The notes under the pieces were generated by a model. It ran no database searches, had not been told where the DNA came from, and was given only the letters and a program-made list of their open reading frames with translations. Shown in pieces: positions 1 to 9,994 of a DNA stretch of 64,000 bases. The DNA is taken from contig NC_092693.1 of assembly GCF_964275005.1 (NCBI RefSeq), forward strand, positions 28,511,173 to 28,575,172, in the 5' to 3' direction. The position numbers and the translations under genes are program-made. Source of the stretch: Diadema setosum (taxonomy: Eukaryota; Echinodermata; Echinoidea; Diadematoida; Diadematidae). Positions within the stretch are counted from its first letter, which is position 1, and each line of letters starts with the position of its first letter.

Positions 1-1141
1 GGCAGACACAAAATTACAGATTACACAGAGGCCCGTACGTGGATGGGTTAAATGACATCTTTACAATTGTGCCTGTGCCTGTGGTTAGATCCAATAGAAA
101 GCACAGTGTGAACAGCCGGAAACAGGGTCAAGGGTCAAGGCGGGATGTCAATATTCATGTGAGTGAGCGAGTAAGCAAGAGTACCAAAAAATCGAGATGC
201 AAGTGTAGATTGCGAAAGGGTACACTCAACAGAAAAATTGGAGGAAAGCTCCACAAACAATTGCAAAGAATGAAATCACGTCTTCACAATGCTGAAAAGA
301 AAATAGACGAATACAAATTGAAACTAGCGCAAGTAACAGTACAAATGAGGCACATGAACCGAAAAGACGAAAGGAAAATTAAATCCCTTGAAAAAAAAAA
401 AGTCACTGAAAAACATGCACATAGAATTACTCGCTTGAAAAATGACGATATCGCGCAGCTCGAAGTTGAGGTCAAGCGTCTCAAAAAAGTAGAAAAATAC
501 AGCAAGACAGGAAAAAAATCCCACAAAAGACAATGGACAAAAAAATAGAAAAGAGTGAGCTACCTCAAGAAGCGGAACACAATTATTACTAGCATTCTAC
601 GGGAAAACAGATCACTGAAAAAGAAGTTTAAAAAAAGTTAACTAAAATGAAGGAAACGGAAACTGATAAGGCACAAAACATACAGGCCATATCTCAGGGT
701 AGGTATAGTGACGAAGTTAGGATCGTGTACCAAGAATTAGTTTGCAAATATGGGGTGAGCATTAGACATTGTGAGGGTGTGTGTTGTCAGGGCTGTTATC
801 AAGGGTTTGACTAAGTCGCAGGTGGAAAAACTCCCTAAAAAAGATTTTGCGGCGTACATGTATGAAGAAGGGAGGGTTTTGAGCCAAATACAGCTCCTTG
901 ATACGCTCCTGGATGACAACAAGAGCAACTTCACTTTTTGGGGGGGGGGGAGATGGTACAACAAAGGGAGGTCACCATTTCGGGGCTTTTCACATTCATG
1001 CAGAGGATGGAGATTGCTATGTTTTAGGGGTGCGAGAAAGCGTCGGAGGTGCAGCAGAAGAGACAATTGACCCGATGAAAAATGTACTAGAAGATCTCAG
1101 CAGCGTTCTGGGCGATGGGACAGATAATGTCCACAGAATAG
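1..1141 (+). pseudogene. 5' part of a transposase-like gene of an unnamed repeat family, in several frames
   Basis: Coding signal enters from the left edge. The first frame is open from base 3 to 548 and is very rich in Lys and Arg, with heptad-like coiled coil over roughly its last 100 codons. After 548 the coding sense moves through other frames. A stretch near 700-760 reads GRYSDEVRIVYQEL, one from about 780 reads VIKGLTKSQVEKLPKKDF, and after a run of G near 942-950 another reads DGTTKGGHHFGAFHIHAE. This order (coiled coil, YSD..R block, DGTT..G block) matches a repetitive protein family I remember from cnidarian, mollusc and fish genomes, but I cannot put a superfamily name on it. DGTT may hold a catalytic Asp, which is inference. 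At least three frame changes are needed, two of them beside homopolymer runs, so the copy is dead. It continues into the open frame that follows. Confidence 0.55.
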
Positions 1142-2593
1142 TGCAAAAAAATAAAGAACACAATCAGTGACAAGCATGTTGCTCAGAAAAAATTCAATGA
1201 AATTTTGCAGCAGTACAGGAGGGAGGTACTTCCAAAAGTTGAGAGGGGATGGGATGGATTTACAGACATTAAGAAGGAAAAGGCGGCAAGTATGAATAAC
1301 TTTTTCTGCGGCCTTCACTACGTAGTTGGACTCGCTGACCAAGCAGTGAACACGATCAGCGCTTGGGAGAAAATGATCTTTGGCGAGGCTTGTGTTGGGG
1401 CGAGAAAGGTCAGAGTTACTTCGAAAGGCAATGAGGGAGGAACAGAAAGACTCATAAGAACTGTGTGCAAGGCAGTACAAGACATAGGGTGTGAAAAGTC
1501 AGAAAAACCAGTTCAATTCCGGGCATTCCTCAGGGAAAGGGGGAGGAACTTTGTTCCCTTGGCCCCATTTAAGGGGAACCGATTCGATATATTATTCCAC
1601 AATGGAGCAGGGGTTTTCTTCATAGCAAATGATTTGAAACCACTTTGGAAACTATTGGAAACAAATGAAAATGTCAACAACATGAACGAGAGATATTGGG
1701 AAATGGCACGAAAATTCCAACAATATGCAGAAGACGCTGGAGAATTTATGGAAGGGAAATGCAAAATTTTTGAAGATGTGGGGGTAAGTGACGATGCGAT
1801 GCAGTATAGTCTAACACACCACAATGCAGACTGCGAACTGACGAAACAGGTGTTGGAGCTGATATTCAGTGGTTTTGTCACTCTGACAGCTAGACTCGTA
1901 CATGACCACCTAGAGGACAAATACGTAGGCAAAGAGGATGAAATAAAAAGTGTGCCAGAGACAAGCGTGTCGGTTGAAAGAGATTTTGGAATGCTCGACC
2001 GACTGATGAAATGTAAACCAAAAGCAAACACCAACTGCTTGGAAAGCGTAATCATGTACTCAAAGAACAAAACAGGTAAATGGCTCTCCAACTTAAGTGA
2101 ACAGAAAAGGACAAAATTCATGGAAGCTGCTCGAAAACAAAAACATGTGCAGAAACAGACGTATGCTATGTGTGCGAAGAAAATTTGGGAAAGCAGAGAA
2201 ATGGCAATCAGAGAAAAACGAGAGACCAAGATCAAAAAAGAAGAAAAGGATAATGTTCGCAGAGAGACTGTCTATAATGAGGTTAGAGAAATGTGCGGGG
2301 GTATCTGGATGAATAAAGATGATGTAACTAGGGGCTTGGCCAATCAGATGAACAAAAATAAGTTTGAAATGTTGAAAATGCAACTAAAAGCTTGGAGATT
2401 TGTGTTTGGGGAAAAAATTGAGAATGGCGTTCTAAATTTTTCTGAAAAGGGAAGGGCCAAATCTTGGGGAGAATTGAAGGATCAGTTGCTACTGCTTATC
2501 ACACAAAATAAGGAACAGGTACGCTTAGTCGAAGTTGAAGACCGTGAAATTGTCAAAGTTCTTTGTGCCCCAGATGACAAAGTTGATGAATAA
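1142..2593 (+). CDS. 3' part of the transposase-like gene (long open frame)
   Basis: This frame is open from just after a TAG at 1139 to a TAA at 2591-2593. There is no convincing start; a TTG near 1205 is only an internal codon. It begins with an ISDKHVAQKKFNEIL block that continues the family motif from the upstream frame. Next come NNFFCGLHYVVGLAD, GNRFDILFHNGAGVFF, and then SVERDFGMLDRLMKCKP followed by LESVIMYSKNKTGKWLSNL. The C-terminal third is Lys/Glu-rich and probably helical. These blocks recur together in a multicopy family of marine invertebrates and fish, so a transposon protein is more likely than a host gene. The function is not proven from sequence. The frame switch into this piece lies at an A-run near 1145-1151. 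Confidence 0.6.
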   Translation, partial: CKKIKNTISDKHVAQKKFNEILQQYRREVLPKVERGWDGFTDIKKEKAASMNNFFCGLHYVVGLADQAVNTISAWEKMIFGEACVGARKVRVTSKGNEGGTERLIRTVCKAVQDIGCEKSEKPVQFRAFLRERGRNFVPLAPFKGNRFDILFHNGAGVFFIANDLKPLWKLLETNENVNNMNERYWEMARKFQQYAEDAGEFMEGKCKIFEDVGVSDDAMQYSLTHHNADCELTKQVLELIFSGFVTLTARLVHDHLEDKYVGKEDEIKSVPETSVSVERDFGMLDRLMKCKPKANTNCLESVIMYSKNKTGKWLSNLSEQKRTKFMEAARKQKHVQKQTYAMCAKKIWESREMAIREKRETKIKKEEKDNVRRETVYNEVREMCGGIWMNKDDVTRGLANQMNKNKFEMLKMQLKAWRFVFGEKIENGVLNFSEKGRAKSWGELKDQLLLLITQNKEQVRLVEVEDREIVKVLCAPDDKVDE

Positions 2594-3044
2594 GTAAATA
2601 AGTTATATGCGTATTCTATTATTGAGTAATAATGAGCGATGCGCTATTTGAGGCACGCCTCTTTGTGTGTTTTCTGAGCACGTTGCGCTCATTTTTTAGC
2701 ATTGTTGTCTCGTTGCTAAGACGTGGGATTCTACCAACGCATTGTCTTGCAGACATTTTAAGAGATATAGATAGATACTTACTGACTTGCCGACTTACTT
2801 ACTAGACAATTCACAAGGCAGGAGATGATCATATAATTGGCCGATGAATTTTCACGGTGAGAACTTGACACCATTTTTCTTCAGAGACACTTTCCGTTCG
2901 GACTTTGTTGTTACACTCGGTTTCATTGTTACCCGATTTCTTCTGACTGTCAACACCACTCTCATTGTTACCTGAATTCTCTGAACTGTCTCATCGCCAT
3001 CTGGTTTTTCCTGGTTTTTCATCTCCGCGAACTCCTTTTTAATT
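2594..3044. other. Spacer and decayed edge of the 54-bp array
   Basis: The first 230 bases hold no gene that I can see. From about 2870 the minus strand shows decayed relatives of the array monomer: one frame reads EFAEMKNQEK and another reads SGNNESGVDSQKKSGNNET. The array therefore once extended further, with older and more divergent units at this edge. Confidence 0.5.
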
Positions 3045-4751
3045 TGTTGCATCGCTACCAGAACTAGACTCCATCATCTCCGAGAACTCCCTTTTAACCG
3101 TTGCATCACTACCGGAACTAGACTCCATCATCTCCGAGAACTCCCTTTTAACCGTTGCATCACTACCGGAACTAGACTCCATCATCTCCGAGAACTCCCT
3201 TTTAACCGTTGCATCACTACCGGAACTAGACTCCATCATCTCCGAGAACTCCCTTTTAACCGTTGCATCACTACCGGAACTAGACTCCATCATCTCTGAG
3301 AACTCCCTTTTAACCGTTGCATCACTACCGGAACTAGACTCCATCATCTCTGAGAACTCCCTTTTAACCGTTGCATCACTACCGGAACTAGACTCCATCA
3401 TCTCCGAGAACTCCCTTTTAACCGTTGCATCACTACCGGAACTAGACTCCATCATCTCTGAGAACTCCCTTTTAACCGTTGCATCACTACCGGAACTAGA
3501 CTCCATCATCTCCGAGAACTCCCTTTTAACCGTTGCATCACTACCGGAACTAGACTCCATCATCTCCGAGAACTCCCTTTTAACCGTTGCATCACTACCG
3601 GAACTAGACTCCATCATCTCCGAGAACTCCCTTTTAACCGTTGCATCACTACCGGAACTAGACTCCATCATCTCTGAGAACTCCCTTTTAACCGTTGCAT
3701 CACTACCGGAACTAGACTCCATCATCTCCAAGAACTCCCTTTTAACCGTTGCATCACTACCGGAACTAGACTCCATCATCTCCGAGAACTCCCTTTTAAC
3801 CGTTGCATCACTACCGGAACTAGACTCCATCATCTCCGAGAACTCCCTTTTAACCGTTGCATCACTACCGGAACTAGACTCCATCATCTCCGAGAACTCC
3901 CTTTTAACCGTTGCATCACTACCGGAACTAGACTCCATCATCTCCGAGAACTCCCTTTTAACCGTTGCATCACTACCGGAACTAGACTCCATCATCTCCG
4001 AGAACTCCCTTTTAACCGTTGCATCACTACCGGAACTAGACTCCATCATCTCCGAGAACTCCCTTTTAACCGTTGCATCACTACCGGAACTAGACTCCAT
4101 CATCTCCGAGAACTCCCTTTTAACCGTTGCATCACTACCGGAACTAGACTCCATCATCTCCGAGAACTCCCTTTTAACCGTTGCATCACTACCGGAACTA
4201 GACTCCATCATCTCCGAGAACTCCCTTTTAACCGTTGCATCACTACCGGAACTAGACTCCATCATCTCCGAGAACTCCCTTTTAACCGTTGCATCACTAC
4301 CGGAACTAGACTCCATCATCTCCGAGAACTCCCTTTTAACCGTTGCATCACTACCGGAACTAGACTCCATCATCTCCGAGAACTCCCTTTTAACCGTTGC
4401 ATCACTACCGGAACTAGACTCCATCATCTCCGAGAACTCCCTTTTAACCGTTGCATCACTACCGGAACTAGACTCCATCATCTCCGAGAACTCCCTTTTA
4501 ACCGTTGCATCACTACCGGAACTAGACTCCATCATCTCCGAGAACTCCCTTTTAACCGTTGCATCACTACCGGAACTAGACTCCATCATCTCCGAGAACT
4601 CCCTTTTAACCGTTGCATCACTACCGGAACTAGACTCCATCATCTCTGAGAACTCCCTTTTAACCGTTGCATCACTACCGGAACTAGACTCCATCATCTC
4701 CGAGAACTCACTTTTAACCGTTGCATCGCTACAGGAATTAGACTCCATCAT
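3039..4751 (-). CDS. 570-codon open frame across the array, Ser/Glu-rich repeat protein if expressed
   Basis: The frame starts at an ATG directly after an in-frame TAG that lies inside a decayed edge unit. It ends just after a truncated last unit. Each 18-residue unit has an acidic Ser-rich half (MESSSGSD) and a short basic stretch (VKRE). There is no signal peptide, membrane segment or known domain. Openness alone means little because the unit length is divisible by three. In favour of past coding, the decayed edge units still resemble the monomer in the same sense strand (EFAEM..., SDAAARR). No promoter, splice site or poly(A) signal was identified. It may be no more than a minisatellite. 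Confidence 0.25.
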   Translation of the reverse strand: MMESNSCSDATVKSEFSEMMESSSGSDATVKREFSEMMESSSGSDATVKREFSEMMESSSGSDATVKREFSEMMESSSGSDATVKREFSEMMESSSGSDATVKREFSEMMESSSGSDATVKREFSEMMESSSGSDATVKREFSEMMESSSGSDATVKREFSEMMESSSGSDATVKREFSEMMESSSGSDATVKREFSEMMESSSGSDATVKREFSEMMESSSGSDATVKREFSEMMESSSGSDATVKREFSEMMESSSGSDATVKREFSEMMESSSGSDATVKREFSEMMESSSGSDATVKREFSEMMESSSGSDATVKREFSEMMESSSGSDATVKREFLEMMESSSGSDATVKREFSEMMESSSGSDATVKREFSEMMESSSGSDATVKREFSEMMESSSGSDATVKREFSEMMESSSGSDATVKREFSEMMESSSGSDATVKREFSEMMESSSGSDATVKREFSEMMESSSGSDATVKREFSEMMESSSGSDATVKREFSEMMESSSGSDATVKREFSEMMESSSGSDATVKREFSEMMESSSGSDATVKREFSEMMESSSGSDATN

Positions 4752-4760
4752 CTCTGCGAA
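3045..4760 (-). repeat. 54-bp tandem array (coding-length minisatellite), about 32 units
   Basis: The array has 31 complete units and one partial unit of a 54-bp monomer. Read on the minus strand, each unit encodes the 18-residue peptide MMESSSGSDATVKREFSE. Inner units are almost identical. The recurrent difference is at one CpG in the sequence TCCGAG (plus strand), which appears as TCTGAG in five inner units (near 3295, 3350, 3455, 3673 and 4646) and as TCCAAG once (near 3728). The edge units are more divergent, as expected when unequal exchange homogenises the centre. There are no unique spacers, so this is not a CRISPR array. Because 54 is a multiple of three, any stop-free frame stays open throughout; two plus-strand frames are open as well. 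Confidence 0.97.
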
Positions 4761-5317
4761 CTACCTCCTAGCTGCAGCATCGCTATTCTCAGTTTCCTGC
4801 TACCAGGATATTCATTTTTTTTCCTCATCAGAGACATCTGCCTGATCTCTCCTGACTGTTCGTATATAGACCTATAATAATATTCTCAATTGTCACGGTA
4901 ACATTTAATTGCCTTATTCAATTGCCTTATTTTGGTTATTATTCGGGCATTCGTACAGTTCAAAGTAATCTAACTAGATGAGTGTAATATTGAAGTTGTT
5001 TATAATCTCAGAGAGTGTAGAATGTGGTCTATTACTTTTATTAGATTTATTTCAGATCCCAATACAATTGTCAAGTCCTTTTTTTGTCATTGGTTACAAA
5101 CAGATATAATTTCAAGTTCCAGTTAAGAAATTTACTGAAGAATTTAATATTTTATTTTTTCAAATAATAAAAGAACATAATTGATTATTCAATTAATTCC
5201 TTTTGTTTATATTTGTTGATGTTTGTGTCGTTTCTACCGATCTCTTATAGTTTTTGGTGGTTATACACGAAAGAATATGTATTAATATATTTGGTAGTTT
5301 CAAATCCTCCACAAATA
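4761..5317. other. AT-rich stretch without a gene
   Basis: One more decayed array unit runs to about 4790. The remainder is AT-rich with no recognisable coding, repeat or RNA signal. Confidence 0.5.
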
Positions 5318-5847
5318 CAAGCAGTCTATGAAAAAGGAAACGGGAAGTGGAGGCAGTTCGAGTGGCAAAGCGGGCTAAAATAGGCAGACAGGTTCCATAC
5401 ACCGAATTAGTAGGGAAATGGTCGAGCATTTGATCAATGAGGACCACGGGGATACTTGGTACACTGCCTTTGTTTGTTCAAAGACAAATCAGGGACTAAG
5501 GTTCAAAGACAAATCAGGGACTAAGGCTCACCTATTTGAGTGATATTGACGTTTACTCCTTCTCAAAAGATGAGATCATGACAGATATGCATGTCGGTGA
5601 TCTATACGTAAAAGAAATTAAGGCTACCGACGTGCTGGGGTTCAAAATAAGACACAAATTTGAAGTTGACGGGACAAATGTTTGGTTCACGGGTTATGTC
5701 ATCGACGCTGAGGAAGGGGAGGGTGTGGATAAAACATGCAAAATAGAGTATGTGTACTTGGAGGGGGAAGATGAAGATGATGATAGTGAGCTTCAAACTT
5801 GGGAGGGTCCGCCCCTTAAAAGACTATTGGCAAGGGGATGTTAAAGA
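5318..5847 (+). pseudogene. C-terminal fragment of the same transposase-like family, with Tudor-like domain
   Basis: A short stretch near 5350-5430 reads VEAVRVAKRAKIGRQVPYTE, and an open frame from about 5527 to 5844 reads LGFKIRHKFEVDG...WFTGYVIDA followed by an acidic KIEYVYLEGEDEDD run. The second block looks like the small Tudor/chromo-like barrel that ends proteins of the family seen in the first 2.6 kb. Between the two blocks is a 25-bp unit repeated twice (about 5475-5524, core TTCAAAGACAAATCAGG). This could be the displaced tail of the left-hand copy, with the array between the two, or a separate copy. The frame has no clear start and changes at least once. Confidence 0.45.
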
Positions 5848-6295
5848 GTATCTTTGGTCAAAAAATTGATTTTGAGAATGGAAAGTACATATAAGAATAC
5901 CTCTGTAATAGTTCTCTTCACTCCACAACAATACTCTAAATTCGTCAAATTTGATTCAAAAAGTTTGAAAAATGGTGTTACAGAATCGCTGTGGTTCTGT
6001 GAGGCCCCTCACTGTGTGCGTGCGTTCTCGTGCATTAAAGGAACCGCTGCGAGCTGATTATGGAATATGTATATCGCGATCGCACAACCTGCCGTTCGCA
6101 GGATTCCCTGGATGTGGCTTTCTACTAAGAGCTAGCTGCGCTGTGTTGTATTTACGTGCATTTATATAGGCCTATGCATATCATACAGCCTGGTTATATA
6201 CTTACGTTAGCTGAACCGAGTGCCGTATAATATTTTTCCAGCTGCTAAATTTCTTCACATTTGACACATATTTCGCGTTTTTGCTGAGAGTCATC
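5848..6295. other. Region upstream of the THAP exon
   Basis: No gene was recognised. If the THAP gene was ever transcribed, its promoter should lie here, but I see no convincing TATA box or initiator. Confidence 0.3.
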
Positions 6296-6652
6296 ATGCC
6301 AGCACGGTGCATTGCACCACTATGCAGGACTTTGAATCCATTGTTTTCACTCTTTAGAATTCCGGATCGGGAAAGGTTCCAAAATTTGCACCATCAATGG
6401 GCAGAGAAGATTCCCAACACTTTCACTGCCTCAGGCCTACCCACAACCACAATTCAACGCCAAGAAGAATTTCTAACGAGGACTTCGACGCATATCTGCG
6501 AGGAGAACTTCTTACCTTGCGATTTCCTCCCACCTGCAGCAGCCAAGTCAACAAATGACAAGCAGAAGACAAGGACGGCAAAACACCCGAGACCAAGTGC
6601 AGTCCTGGCAATCTTCGCAAAATCTCATCTCCAACATCTTAGCAAAAGATCG
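6296..6652 (+). CDS. First coding exon of a Kolobok-type transposase gene: THAP-like DNA-binding domain
   Basis: The start is the ATG giving MPARCIAPLC, the usual THAP beginning. THAP domains are zinc-binding DNA-binding modules of C2CH type. Here the first pair is C-x4-C, a core Trp follows (HHQWAEKI), and the second half reads ICEENFLPCDF, so the His expected two residues after the third Cys position is Asn. A PSAVLAIF block about 90 residues in resembles the AVPTF box that closes THAP domains. The exon ends in phase 0 at a good donor (GTGAGT). The next exons at 7.9-10.0 kb and 11.2 kb are also phase 0, which supports one spliced gene. The lost zinc ligand suggests decay. A THAP protein taken over by the host is less likely given the broken 3' part. 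Confidence 0.7.
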
Positions 6653-7937
6653 GTGAGTTGAAATTTGCTGTTATTCTTACTCTTACTCTGACTTAGTCTT
6701 ACTCTTGTTAGACTTTATAGCTATTTTAGGTAAGTTACAGCCAAACTTAGAGCCTCTTACTCTTAGAAGTGTAACACTAACACTAACAAAACCTCACTGA
6801 CACTGTACATTGAAACTGACAATGTAGGCCGGCTGTAGAAATATTATTTGCGCACTTAGCCAAAAAATAGCTTTGCCTTTGGAAAGTGCACAGCACACTC
6901 ACAAAATGTGCTGTACTGTCTGATATAATTTTTTTTTTTTGCAAAGAAATTTGTTGAAATTTAGTCAAAATCGTGGATGAAGCATTTTTGTGGTATCAAA
7001 ATTCAAATGTTACAACTTTCTGGAATACAAGCATTGACATTGTGGGGAACAGGAATGTCGGTTTCAATAATCACTGAGCATTGGAGTTTGCAGAAAAAAA
7101 AAAAAATCCCAGTAAAAGTGGCAGTGTTTAAAAATGGAATTTAACAAGTTGAATTTTAATACTTGTGAAACGAGACATTTGCTGCATTAGACCAGACGCT
7201 GTTGCCCACTGAATGACAGTTACAACACAACTTTCATTCACAATGTTGAAAGGTGCATGTAGCATACAATGGCAATGATGTATTTCAAGAAGAAAAACTA
7301 AACTGGAAACTTGACTTTTTTATAGAGGGTAAAGGTATTTCCCTTCACTAACTTGGCCAGCGGCCAGCACCACGCACCCTGGCAGTGTCCTGCGGCAGCG
7401 CATGGTGTGTGGTGAGCCTCCCAAGCACTCCCTGCTGCTTTCAGAAATAAATAGGCTTCCCATATGTACATGAAGAAGTGAAGCTTCAAAGCAGGTTATA
7501 GTGGCATAAATTGAAGTACACCGATTGTAGAGAACATGTGTAAATGTGTACAGTAATCCCTGGATGAGTTGATTTCAAATAAGCTTAGAATATCTGTACA
7601 TATAAATACGTCCCAATCTTGTTTTATGTATGTTTTAATGGAAATACATTTAAGACAAAGTAAAATAGTCAAATTTTGGCTGTGTCAAAGTTAAAATTCA
7701 CTCCAATTTGTGTGAAATACATGGCTGTTGCACTGCGCCATTGAAAATCCATTGTATGGACGCAGGATGATGAGCATGCAAGAATTTGTTATATTCATGT
7801 AGGTTACATTTTCTCTCTATCTAGAAAATCTCTCATGATACCTCATCAGCCTGTTAAGAGTGTTGCTATTTGCATTTGCTGCCACTCAAAAAAATGCATG
7901 TCACTGTGAATACTTCATTTCTTTATATTTCATGCAG
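6653..7937. other. Intron of the THAP gene
   Basis: AT-rich intronic sequence with several short A and T runs. No further exon or mobile element was recognised. From about 7830 it contains the first copy of the intron segment that is repeated with each small exon downstream. Confidence 0.5.
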
Positions 7938-8036
7938 GCAATAGGTTCACCTCGAAAACCAGCTGCTCCGACTAAGCCAGGCAGAACTTCCGCCGATCGA
8001 GATTTCAACAGCTCATCAGAACATGAGAAAGAAAAT
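7938..8036 (+). CDS. Cassette exon copy 1
   Basis: 33 open codons beginning AIGSPRKPAAPTKPGR and ending SSSEHEKEN. Acceptor CAG and donor GTAAGT are intact. It is a basic Pro-rich linker followed by an acidic end, presumably disordered, between the THAP domain and the catalytic exon. Confidence 0.7.
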
Positions 8037-8461
8037 GTAAGTAAATATGGCATTCAATGTCGTTCTTTTACAATTTCATAATCTGACCTATTGCAACAAC
8101 AAAAAAAAATCTCTTTCTAGAAAATCTCATGATACCTTATCGGCCATTGTGAAGCCTGTTATGAATGTTGCTACATGTAATATGCCAATGTTGCTACATG
8201 TAATATGCATGTGCTGCCACCCCCACCCCCTTCCCTCCCCATGTAGACTGCTACTAAGTATGCCCAGGGTAGGCAACATTACCTCCTTTCGACTTGCATC
8301 ACTTTAGAGCACAAATTCACAGAAATTTTTTTGATAATTTCATTGATTCAAACTCACTATGAACTTCCCTCTATTACAGTTACATATATATGTGTTATAT
8401 ATATATATATGGAAAAGATGCATGTCACTGTCAATGCTTCATTTCTTTATATTTCATGCAG

Positions 8462-8560
8462 GCATTAGGTTCACATCGAAAACCTGCTGCTCCGACTAAG
8501 CCAGGCAGAACTTTGGCAGCTCGAGATTTCAACAGCTAATCAGAACATGAGAAAGAAAAT
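8462..8560 (+). pseudogene. Cassette exon copy 2, no donor
   Basis: Same exon with one in-frame TAA (AGC TAA TCA in place of AGC TCA TCA). The donor is gone: the exon end GAAAAT is joined directly to CTCATGATACC, which in copy 1 lies about 90 bases into the intron after another GAAAAT. A deletion between two short direct repeats explains this. Confidence 0.8.
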
Positions 8561-8892
8561 CTCATGATACCTTATCGGCCATTGTGAAGCCTGTTATGAA
8601 TGTTGCTACATGTAATATGCCAATGTTGCTACATGTAATATGCATGTGCTGCCACCCCCACCCCCTTCCCTCCCCATGTAGACTGCTACTAAGTATGCCC
8701 AGGGTAGGCAACATTACCTCCTTTCGACTTGCATCACTTTAGAGCACAAATTCACAGAAATTTTTTTGATAATTTCATTGATTCAAACTCACTATGAACT
8801 TCCCTCTATTACAGTTACATATATATGTGTTATATATATATGGAAAAGATGCATGTCACTGTCAATGCTTCATTTCTTTATATTTCATGCAG

Positions 8893-8907
8893 GCATTAGG
8901 TTCACAT
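8893..8907 (+). pseudogene. Stub of a cassette exon
   Basis: Only the first 15 bases of the exon follow an intact acceptor before the sequence jumps back to the pre-acceptor intron. It results from a 70-bp tandem duplication that spans the acceptor. Confidence 0.75.
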
Positions 8908-8962
8908 ATATGGAAAAGATGCATGTCACTGTCAATGCTTCATTTCTTTATATTTCATGCAG

Positions 8963-9061
8963 GCATTAGGTTCACATCGAAAACCTGCTGCTCCGACTAA
9001 GCCAGGCAGAACTTTGGCAGCTCGAGATTTCAACAGCTAATCAGAACATGAGAAAGAAAAT
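8963..9061 (+). pseudogene. Cassette exon copy with in-frame stop
   Basis: Identical in design to copy 2 and carrying the same TAA, but with a donor (GTGAGT). Sharing the stop with copy 2 shows that they descend from one already mutated module. Confidence 0.8.
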
Positions 9062-9331
9062 GTGAGTAAATATGGCATGCAATATTCCTTTACTAGTTCA
9101 TAATCTGACCTATTTGCATATGCTGCCAATTCCCCCCCCCCCCCCTTCCCTCCCCATGTAGACTGCTAGTAACTACATGCATGCCCAGAGTAGGGAAACA
9201 TTACCTCCTTTTTACTTGCACGATTTTAGAGCACAAATTCACAGATTTTTTTTTTTTTTTTGGTAAAAATAAATTTCATTGATTCAAACTCAGCATGAAC
9301 TTCCCTCTACTACAGTTATAAAAAAAAAAAT

Positions 9332-9380
<49 letters not shown>

Positions 9381-9423
9381 CATGTCATTGCCATTATGCT
9401 TCATTTCTTTATATTTCATGCAG

Positions 9424-9522
9424 GCAATAGGTTCAGCTCGAAAACCAGGTGCTCCGACTAAGCCAGGCAGAAAATTTGCAGATCAAGATTTCAACAGCTC
9501 ATCAGAACATGAGAAAGAAAAT
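9424..9522 (+). CDS. Cassette exon copy, open
   Basis: 33 open codons beginning AIGSARKPGAPTKPGR, with acceptor CAG and donor GTGAGT. It follows a long TA microsatellite in the intron. Confidence 0.7.
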
Positions 9523-9895
9523 GTGAGTAAATATGATGGCATGTATCGTCGTTATTTTACCAGTTCATAATCTTTCCTATTGCAAAAAAAAAAAAAAAAA
9601 ATATTCCTTATCTAGAAAAACTCATGATACCTTATCAGCCATTGTAAAGCCTGTTATGAATGTTGCTATTTGCATATATGCTGCCACTCCCCCCCCCCCC
9701 CCCTTCTTTCCCCATGTAGACTGCTACTAAGTATGCCCAGAGTAGGGCAACATTACATACCACAAATTCACAGAAATTTTTGGTGAAAATAATTTCATTG
9801 ATTCAAACTCACTATGAACTTCCCTCTACTATAAAAGTGTGGGAAAAAATTGCATGTCACTGTCATAATACTTCATTTCTTCATATTTCATGCAG

Positions 9896-9994
9896 GCAAT
9901 AGGTTCACCTCGAAAACCAGCTGCTCCGACTAAGCCAGGCAGAACATTCACAGATCGAGAATTCAACAGCTCATCAGAACACGAGAAAGAAAAT
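9896..9994 (+). CDS. Cassette exon, last copy, open
   Basis: 33 open codons beginning AIGSPRKPAAPTKPGR with donor GTAAGT. It is the copy nearest the catalytic exon, so it is the one most likely to match the ancestral single exon. Confidence 0.7.

Noticed and set aside
1513-2235. 240-codon minus-strand frame
   Set aside because: It is the antisense of the transposase-like frame and has no domain of its own.
3045-4760. CRISPR array
   Set aside because: The 54-bp units are directly adjacent with no unique spacers, and the context is eukaryotic.
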